A stretch of 64,000 nucleotides of DNA, taken from Ceratorhiza oryzae-sativae (lineage: Eukaryota; Basidiomycota; Agaricomycetes; Cantharellales; Ceratobasidiaceae). Below the pieces are notes generated by a model. The model was not told the DNA's origin. It did no database searches and saw only the letters and a list, made by a program, of their open reading frames with translations. Positions 56,804 to 64,000 of this stretch are shown here, piece after piece. Where the stretch lies: the NCBI GenBank assembly GCA_030998015.1, contig JARWMV010000237.1, positions 1,612,001-1,676,000 on the forward strand, in the 5' to 3' direction. Positions within the stretch are counted from its first letter, which is position 1. Each line of letters starts with the position of its first letter. Position numbers and translations under genes: made by a program.

Positions 56804-56811
56804 TATAAAAG
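56804..56811 (+). promoter_or_regulatory. TATA box of the GH55 gene
   Basis: TATAAAAG lies 47-54 bp upstream of the chosen ATG at 56,858, the usual distance for a short fungal leader. Confidence 0.55.
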
Positions 56812-56857
56812 CGCGTCAGGTAGAGCTTAAATCCAGATCTCACTTACGTTTACTCGT

Positions 56858-59800
56858 ATGGTTTCACTCGCCCACACCATCGCGTGTGTGACGGCGTTTG
56901 CTACGGCTTGCTTGGTTACCTCCGTGCGATCTTTGGGATCCACATGTGCAGCCCCACTTGGTCTGGGTACCGCTGCTCCCAGCGATCCGTATTGGATGCA
57001 GACCATTCTTCGCCGTGGTGGTTCTCCATATAATCCCAGTCCTTCGAGCTATAAGGTGTTTCGGAACGTCAAAGACTATGGTGCCAAGGGCGATGGTGTC
57101 ACAGGTGATTTGAAAACTCGGCTTTTAGGTATCACATACTTAATCTGTGTACAGACGATACCGCCGCCATCAACCGGGCTATATCTGATGGAAATCGTTG
57201 CGGGCAGGGATGTAAATCAAGTACCGTCTCTCCTGGCCTCATCTACTTCCCACCCGGAACTGTGAGCCACACTTTAGCAGCCATCGGCATAACCTAATCT
57301 CATTGATATTCAGTACCTTGTTTCAAGCCCCATAGTGCCCTACTACTATACTTCAATGGTCGGGGATGCTAAAAACCCCCCCACTCTGCTAGCGGCCGCG
57401 GGCTTCAATGGCATAGCCGTCATCGGTACGCTAAAATATACAATTAATCTATGTATACCTCGGTTGCTCAACCCCATTCAGATGCAGATCCGTACATTCC
57501 TGGTGGAGGAGGGGCGCAATATTGGGTCAACCAAAACAACTTCTTCCGCTCTACCCGCAACTTTATCATCGATCTGCGTCGGATGCCAACTTCAGCTTCG
57601 GCGACTGGTCTCCACTGGCAAGGTAGGACAGTCGACTTGTGAGATTACGAATGACTTGCCTAATGTTGTCCTAGTTTCACAAGCCACATCACTCGTCAAC
57701 GTTCGCGTCGAAATGTCTGAGGCGGTCGGCAACAATCACCAGGGTATATTCATGGAGAACGGATCGGGCGGCTTCATGTCTGACCTGTACTTCAATGGGT
57801 AAGTCGCTTTATGTACGTGCACGATGCGCATGCTGACCATTCCCAGTGGTAAATATGGCGTTTGGATGGGTAACCAGCAGTTTCCGTTCGCAACATTACT
57901 GTATGGCAATCATTCTCTATTAAATTTCTATCGCTTATAGGACATTCCTTAGGTCGCTAATGCGCAGTCGGGCATCTTCCAACCATGGAACTGGGGTTGG
58001 ACCTTCCAAGATGTGAAAATAATGTGAGTGTTTCTCTTCTGCCTATCCAAAAACTCTGACTCAATGTCATCGACAGCAACTGCCAAGTAGGTTTCGATAT
58101 TACAACAGGAGGCTTGACTCAGGATCAACAGGTGGGCCTTCCAGTCGGCCAATGCCCGATTCGTATTTATCCATATCCGCGTGTTAGACCGTGGGCGCGG
58201 ACGTCATTATCGACGCGGTGGTTACTAACACACCTACCTTCTTGCGCACGTCGGGCTCTGCACCCTCTTCGCTTGGTGGTTCAATTCTATTGGACAATGT
58301 CAAATTCAGCGGAGTAACCAACGGGATCCTCGACGGAAGTGGCCGGGTTGTGCTAGCTGGCGGGGACAAAACCATTAGACAGTGGGCTCAAGGAAATGTC
58401 TACACTGGGACTACCACCACCCCCAAATACACTCAGGCCGCGATCAACGCTCCAGCCAAGCCCTCGGCACTCATTGATTCGACGGGCAAGATTTTCTCCA
58501 AGTCGCGGCCTCAATATTTGAACTATGCGCCCAGCCGTAAGCCAAGGTATTGTTCCTTTGACGAATTTCAGCTCATAGTTTGCCTAGAATTCATTTCAGT
58601 CAAGGCCGAAGGAGCCAAGGGAGACGGTGTGACTGACGATAGCGCAGCCATTCAGGCCATCTTCGACAAGTATTGGGGCTGCAAGATCATCTACTTTGAC
58701 GCCGGTACCTACTACGTTACCAAGACTATCAAGATCCCTACCGGGTCTACTGTGGTAGGCGAGATTTGGTCGACAATTATCGGTGGGGGATCCGCTTTCG
58801 CAGATCAGACAAAGCCTACCCCTGTCATCCAAGTTGGCAACCCCGGCGAGAAAGGCACGGTTGAGATTAGTGACATGGTATTCTCAACTCGCTCAGGGAG
58901 CGCGGGTGCTATCGTGGTTCAATGGAATGTGGGGGATGCCTCTGGCCAAAAAGGGACTGTTGGTCTTTGGGACGTGCACATTCGCCTTGCCGGCTTCAAA
59001 GGAACAAACATCGATGTGAGCAACTGCAAAGCTCAGACTGCTCATTCCTCGATCCCAGCGTGTACTGCCGCGTTCCTGGGTATTCACATCACAAGCACCG
59101 CATCGGCTTACATGGAGAATGTCTGGGTCTGGGCTGCTGATCATGATCTGTAAGTTGCTCTTTGACCATCCAGGAATTGTGACGCATCATTACGCGTAGT
59201 GAGGATGGCAATGAAGGTCAGATCGACGCCTACTCTGGTCGCGGTCTACTAAGCCAATCGACAAACGGCCCCGTCTGGCTCATTGGAACGGGAGTGGAGC
59301 ACCATACTCTTTACCAATACAACATAGTCAGCTCAAAGAACGTGTACGCGGGTCTCATCCAGACGGAGACCGTGAGTTGTTTCCCTGGTCCTCCAAGTTC
59401 AACACTAACTTGAAGTCTTCAGCCATATTACCAACCTGCACCTGCGCCCCCTTCACCATTCAGCATCAACTCCGCCTACGCTGATCCCTCATTCGCCAAC
59501 GGCAACGCCGCTTGGGCCCTTCGCGTGCAAACCTCCTCCAATATTTTCGTTTATGGCGCTGGTCTGTACAGTTTCTTCCAGGTTCGTCACTTCATCACTG
59601 GTACTGCTGAAAAGGTCTGAAGAGTTCACGCAGAACTACAATCAAGCCTGCCTAACGTCCTACACATGCCAAAACTCCATCGCGACTGTGAGCTCTGATT
59701 CCACAGGTATATGATTTACGTGCTCGCTACCTCTGGTCATCGTTCTCACGCACTGCAAAAGATGTCTACGTGTATTCGCTCTCCACCGTTGGTGTTACAA

Positions 59801-59961
59801 ACATGATCAACGTCGGATCGGCTGGCGTCGCTAACCAGAGCCAAAACCGCAACGGCTTCGCCTCGACAATGACATCATTTGGACCTCGACCACTAGTACA
59901 CATTGAACAAGTTATATCCTTGTATTGGAAACGCTGTGGGATTCGGTTGAGGCCCACGTGA
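56858..59961 (+). CDS. GH55 exo-beta-1,3-glucanase-like protein, 14 exons, one frameshift
   Basis: Secreted enzyme that should release glucose from the ends of beta-1,3-glucan (cell-wall turnover or attack on other fungi). The signal peptide is about residues 1-25. Two pectate-lyase-3-type beta-helix modules each start with AKGDGVTDD (exons 1-2 and 10). Family blocks include NNHQGIFMENGSGGF, QPWNWGWTF and LSTVGVTN. Exons: 56,858-57,104; 57,155-57,261; 57,314-57,425; 57,482-57,622; 57,675-57,798; 57,847-57,900; 57,953-58,023; 58,077-58,131; 58,188-58,536; 58,588-59,149; 59,200-59,371; 59,423-59,581; 59,634-59,706; 59,762-59,961. All junctions are GT-AG and keep phase. Exon 6 alone lacks one base near 57,883-57,893 (QQF then VRNIT), leaving 2,426 coding bases for about 808 residues. 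The last 25 residues are atypical. Confidence 0.85.
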
Positions 59962-60137
59962 TTCCCAGCTTCTGTGGTGTCCTGAAATTGTACTTGCGGA
60001 GCATGTAGTGTGAAACCAAATGTTGTGCAACTGCATTTTTTCTCCCAAACACCTTGCGTAAAAATCATATAGTTGACCCAGAACACATACCACCACCAGA
60101 GTCCAGGGCGAATAAACGCAACCCAACGAGAAACCGT

Positions 60138-61780
60138 TTAGAGTAGAGCCCCCTCGGCCTTGATCTTGGCGAAATAAATTCTATCTTCAGCAAACATGAC
60201 CAGACCTCCAGGGACAAAGGCCATATTGGCTGCACCCCGTCCGGCTGGTACTCCGGTGACGTTTGTCGGGATATCCAACCCTAACAGAATTTTGCCAAGT
60301 AGCGCACCATTTTTATTCCAAACCTATTTCACGAGTTTCATGATATCATCAGCCACGCCAGCGATCCAGTGGGGTCAGTTAAGTGCTTACGTGGACCCCG
60401 TCAAAGCATCCTCCGTACACGTTTCCATCTTTATCTAGTTTGAGCCCGTCAGGGTGACATTATCAGTGAAGGCAAATAGCCGCTTGTTGATCAGTGCTGG
60501 CGGGTGCGTGGTCGGGTCTGAACCGTGAGGCGGGTAAACCACGTCGTATGCATAGCTAGCAATCATTAGTCTGGGGCTACGGGAGACACGTTCAGCCACT
60601 CACATCGTGCCCGGCCCGGTTCCATCTTTTGGAACAGGATCCGCGGGATCCTCGGTCAAGAAGCCAGTGTCGGAAATATAACATGTCTTCATGTCTGGGC
60701 TAAACTGAATTCCATTCGGTCGCTGAAGTCGGTCCTCCACTACAACGATCGTTCCACTGGGTGGATGAAATGCATACACTTGGGATGGCAAACGGGGGTA
60801 AGGTTTGAACTTTGTAGGTAGTAACCGTAGGCCGGGTCTACTCCATGTTGGGAATGTTAGGAAGTTCAAGGGAAAGCCAATACAGACATCTGACCTGTAA
60901 AGAAAACCCACTGCTCGAGAAGGGGCGTTCCAGCACGAGCCATAACGGCAACATCATTGAGAGAATTGAAAGGCCGTCCATAGAAATTATTGAGCAGAAA
61001 CTTGTGATTTCAGGGTGCCATCTGGGTTTTTGTGGAAAGGGTCGACGGCCACAAGGCTTGCGGGCCAGCAAACTGATATCCTTGAACGGCCATCAAAAGC
61101 TTGCCGTCATACAGCGTCCCACCGTTTGGAAGAACGAAGGATTTCGAGGGTGGCTTTATGGTCTCCCAATGATAAGTGCCATTGGTCGCGTTGAGCGATA
61201 TTTTGCTTAGACTGGCGAATATGGGATAGGTATAATCGGGCGTCGCAGTCGTCGTGTTCAAGATATTGGAAGTGAAGTAGACCTCGTTTGTGATAGGTAA
61301 ATATATTCCAGCTAGAATGGTTAAACGAACGCTCAAAAAACCATGGTTGAAAATGTAAAGATATTCTCACCCTCGTGAAACTGACGACTATCAGCTTGTG
61401 CGATTACAGAGAGGGTTTGCGTTTTCTCTCCAACGACATCAACAAACACCCTGCTTTCTGCTACAAACGGACGCGTTGCCGGCGGAAATGCAAAGGGTCG
61501 CGAACCGGTTGGATTTCCGTCCGAGTCAACATAGAATGTGTCCCACATGGACTTAAAGACATCACGATCGAATGAGCCGTTGATAACAGCATGGGTGCTG
61601 GGCGGTGCAAACTTTTCTAAGGTTAGTCGCGCTATTACAGGGCCAATACATCAACATACGTATATGCTCGAATTGGCCAAAGACGTCTCGTGGTGGGACG
61701 AAGAAAACGGGACCATAGCGGGCATGCTGGCTTTTATGTTTTCCTTGCAAGAGTCCAGCTAGAAGGCTGCCCTGGATCAT
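60138..61780 (-). CDS. SMP-30/gluconolactonase-like protein, 6 exons, several frameshifts
   Basis: Six-bladed propeller hydrolase of the lactonase / calcium-dependent phosphotriesterase superfamily; the substrate cannot be told. Exons (minus): 61,780-61,660; 61,616-61,371; 61,311-60,895; 60,837-60,604; 60,555-60,391; 60,323-60,138, all GT-AG. Family blocks: VDPFHKNPDGTL, LLNNFYGRPFNSLNDV, QVYAFHPPSG, RPNGIQFSPD, GNVYGGCFDGVHV, GAANMAFVPGGL and FAEDRIYFAKIKAEG at the end. Frame breaks: a compensating pair in exon 3 (about 61,055 and 61,010), one base at about 60,817, and one at about 60,440. Each is beside a short homopolymer. It converges with the GH55 gene, 177 bp apart. The start Met is tentative. 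Confidence 0.8.
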
Positions 61781-61865
61781 GTGCTCGAGCTAATGGCCGC
61801 ACGACCGAGTAGCAGGGTCGGTCAGCCAAGCGACAAGGATCCCCAATTCCGCACGTGACTTATCC

Positions 61866-62044
61866 TTCTTTATTTGGCATACATATTTATAGACCTACAC
61901 GAACACATGGTCGAACTGGTCAGAAGAAAGAACAAGAAGTAACCGCGGCAGCAAATCGAAAACGGGGCACCAAGGGGCGAAACGGGGGGCAGAGGTCAAA
62001 CGGCCCGAAGGCGTACTAAACTCAGAGGACAGTCACGAGGGGGG
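61866..62044 (-). mobile_element. 5'-truncated LINE copy (3' UTR only)
   Basis: Read on the minus strand it ends TTCGTGTAGGTCTATAAATA then an A-rich tail, like the LINE 3' end at 63,130-63,302. GCACGTGACTTATCC flanks it on both sides (61,851-61,865 and 62,045-62,059), a 15-bp target duplication typical of LINE retrotransposition. Confidence 0.75.
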
Positions 62045-62059
62045 GCACGTGACTTATCC

Positions 62060-62095
62060 CTTTTTTTTGCATACATATTTACAGACCTACACGAA
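62060..62095 (-). mobile_element. Very short LINE 3' end, second insertion at the same target
   Basis: Only 36 bp: the last bases of the same LINE (TTCGTGTAGGTCTGTAAATA) plus eight A on the minus strand. It sits between the second and third copies of GCACGTGACTTATCC (62,045-62,059 and 62,096-62,110). Confidence 0.75.
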
Positions 62096-62173
62096 GCACG
62101 TGACTTATCCAAGTACAGTCGTGACCCCAATGATGTATACTGGTAAATAAGTATAGACCCCGAATAAGAATTC

Positions 62174-62193
62174 CACCCGGGCATGCCCGGGTG
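62174..62193. repeat. Perfect 20-bp palindrome
   Basis: CACCCGGGCATGCCCGGGTG equals its own reverse complement. It lies just after a block (62,125-62,172) that recurs in direct orientation at 62,745-62,793. Role unknown. Confidence 0.5.
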
Positions 62194-62299
62194 CTAATTT
62201 CAAATAAGAGTCGGTCAATTACTAAGGCTATGATACGGCGACACAAGGTCGCTGAGGGCGGGATTCGTGCGCCGTTGATGCCTGCCCTCCCGATAGGCT

Positions 62300-62680
62300 A
62301 ACTGTAAACGCCTGCTACTTCAGCAAGCAATTGAACAGGAGGACGCTGGCGAGGAGGACATCTACAAGATCAATCAACTTACTGCAATATCGACGATCTG
62401 CGATGCATGGGCGCAGGTTAGTTCTCGTACGATTCAAAACTGTTGGCAGCACACGGGGATTTGTGGTCCGGAGTCCAAACCATCGCCACTTTCGGTTCCG
62501 ACCGAAGCTGAAGATGTACGAGAGTCCATGTCCACGCTACAGATGACAATCAACAGTCTCCATCGGCGTGCCCAAGCTCTTTTGATCGAACCCGCCAGTG
62601 CCATCGAATTTACCGAGCCCCGTCTCCGAGCTAATCTATTGTTTCTTTCAGACCTTAGCACTCAATTGGCGTTGTTTTAG
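62300..62680 (+). pseudogene. Pogo/Tigger-like transposase C-terminal fragment
   Basis: An open frame of about 126 codons ending at TAG 62,678. CKRLLLQQAIEQED, then IYKINQLTAISTICDAW and RTIQNCWQHTGI, the tail found in pogo/jerky-type DDE transposases. The catalytic domain is absent; a stop (TAG) precedes the fragment at about 62,295. CpG content is normal, unlike the repeats left of 56 kb. Confidence 0.7.
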
Positions 62681-62789
62681 ATTGATCATGTATTTAGCCC
62701 GTTCTCTCCCGAGTGCACATATATGAAATTCATCGGTGATTTAGGGGCGACCCCAATCATGTATAAACCCCAAATAAGAATTCCCCCGA

Positions 62790-63302
62790 CTCTATACATC
62801 ATCGGGGCTTCTACTGTATTCTCGGTCACTGCGTCTCGGGCGCTTACAACCTCCGGCACCGCTCATACAAGACAGACGACGCTCCAGACCCCTTCAGCCC
62901 ATGCGACGACACCACACTACAGACGATTAAGCACGTCCTCCTTACGCTCGGAGCCGCGCTGGCTGCTACGTAGAGGCTCCCCCTCAATCGAGATGACCGA
63001 CATCTTTGGCACGATCAAGGGCCTTTGGGCTCTCGTCGACTTTCTCAAGAGTTCTGGCGATTTCCGCTTCTCTCGTGATCGCTCTGAAATTTATTTTTGT
63101 TTCACTTTCCCGTTTGTTCCTCGCGATCCTGCTCTGACTCTAGTACGCCTTTCGGCTGTTTGACCTCGGTCCCCCTCTCGCTGCTTGTGTCTCCGTTTTA
63201 CTTGTTTGTTAGTTCTTGTCTGTATTGTCTCTGACCGTTTCGACCACCCACATTATTCGTGTAGTTCGTTAAATATGCATGCAAAAAATAAAAATAAAAT
63301 AA
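62790..63302 (+). pseudogene. LINE 3' end: RT C-terminal tail, 3' UTR and A-rich tail
   Basis: GHCVSGAYNLRHRSYK and CDDTTLQTIKHVLLT (about 62,824-62,945) match the LINE fragment at 56,190-56,460. After broken frames comes the 3' UTR shared with 61,866-62,044, ending TTCGTGTAGTTCGTTAAATA and an A-rich tail (63,276-63,305). Probably a 5'-truncated LINE; its target duplication was not found. Confidence 0.65.
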
Positions 63303-63305
63303 AAA

Positions 63306-64000
63306 TCGCACATGATACTCGGGCGCCTGGGCGATCCATCGCCAAAATGGTGGCTTCGATTTGGTCATTCTGCTCGTGTTCGATAATACGGAACCTACTC
63401 AAGGCGACCCGACCCCCAACCAAATGTGAGTTTAGAGCGGTGGGAGTTTGGTGCACTCGGGTGCTCATCACTCTGTCCCAAGATTGACAAACTCCAGTAA
63501 TCGCCAACCACTGGAAATCACATATTATATATTACGAACGTTGGGCGAACCGTCGGTATGATAACGTTCATTTTATATATGGAATGGCTAAAACCCACCG
63601 TCAGCTTTCCGTTGCTATTTGTACGACCCTTGGTGCTATATCATGATGTCTGGTTGGCCAGCCTATTGTCCCGACTTGCTGTCGGGGAACCCTTGATACC
63701 TGTTCCCGCTAGAACATGCGATTTTTTCAGCTTGACCAGAAACACCCCTGTCCCCATCAGCTCAAGCAGAGACAATGCATCATTCTTAGTGACTCGGAAT
63801 ACATGCGTGATACTTGGAACACATTAACAAACCTATCATAACCAGGGACTGCAGCTAATTCTATTGAATCCCCTAGGGATTTGCTGCATGTCTAAGTAAT
63901 CCCTCAAAACCCTTGGGACCCCGGCTGGCTTTTGGATCAACCGATAGCCCAACGGATTACGGCCTCGGCTTAAGGGGTCGGCCCGTTTCTTCGCGATCGG
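63306..64000. other. No gene recognised
   Basis: Normal-CpG DNA with short frames. An 89-codon plus frame (63,558-63,827) and a 54-codon minus frame open to the window edge (about 63,838-64,000) show no domain. A gene continuing beyond the edge is possible. Confidence 0.4.

Noticed and set aside
56535..56843. 102-codon basic minus-strand frame upstream of the GH55 gene
   Set aside because: It overlaps the TATA box and leader of a well-supported gene, has no domain, and its composition looks like antisense of promoter DNA.
63838..64000. 54-codon minus frame open to the window edge
   Set aside because: Too short, no motif, and no supporting splice or promoter signal.

Overview
The window reads as repeat-rich nuclear DNA of a basidiomycete fungus, probably an agaricomycete of the Rhizoctonia/Ceratobasidium type. 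Reasons: short (about 50 bp) GT-AG introns in the host genes, Tf1/Sushi-type Ty3/gypsy chromoviruses, fungal pogo-like DDE transposases, and a GH55 beta-1,3-glucanase. The genus is an inference; no marker gene is present.

Layout. 1-12,977: graveyard of one Ty3/gypsy family (called A here), with solo LTRs in both orientations, inverted fragments and one readable copy (5,483-10,290: LTR, gag, pol, integrase cut off). 12,978-28,373: nested cluster. A pogo-like DDE transposon (halves at about 13,775-14,250 and 26,330-27,158) holds a Tc1-like element (15,599-26,104). That holds a family-B Ty3/gypsy element (16,228-25,260, target duplication CAGAC). That in turn holds two 1.3-kb family-D solo LTRs, one of them carrying a second Tc1-like element (18,898-20,502). 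28,374-34,163: a plus-strand B copy cut by family C. 34,164-44,528: family C, a 10.4-kb Ty3/gypsy element with gag and chromodomain pol plus about 3.5 kb of cargo. The cargo is an unknown sense ORF, an antisense membrane-protein ORF, and a one-frame CRESS-DNA-type Rep gene (HUH endonuclease plus superfamily 3 helicase) broken by two stop codons. 44,855-51,446: the best preserved B copy (minus strand, target duplication CTGCC). It sits in an exon of an unidentified multi-exon gene, which also holds a hAT-like element (53,088-54,553) in an intron. 55.2-56.2 kb: two hairpin MITEs.

At about 56.15 kb the DNA changes from CpG-poor to CpG-rich. The right end holds two convergent host genes, a secreted GH55 exo-beta-1,3-glucanase-like gene (56,858-59,961, 14 exons) and an SMP-30/lactonase-like gene (60,138-61,780 minus, 6 exons). 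Both carry single-base frameshifts. Beyond them lie LINE 3' ends and a pogo-like transposase C-terminus.

Family names A-D are local labels. The most notable object is the Rep-like gene between pol and the 3' LTR of element C. Next come sequence evidence for self-primed reverse transcription in families A and B, overlapping gag-stop/pol-start codons, and LTR divergence almost wholly at CpG sites.
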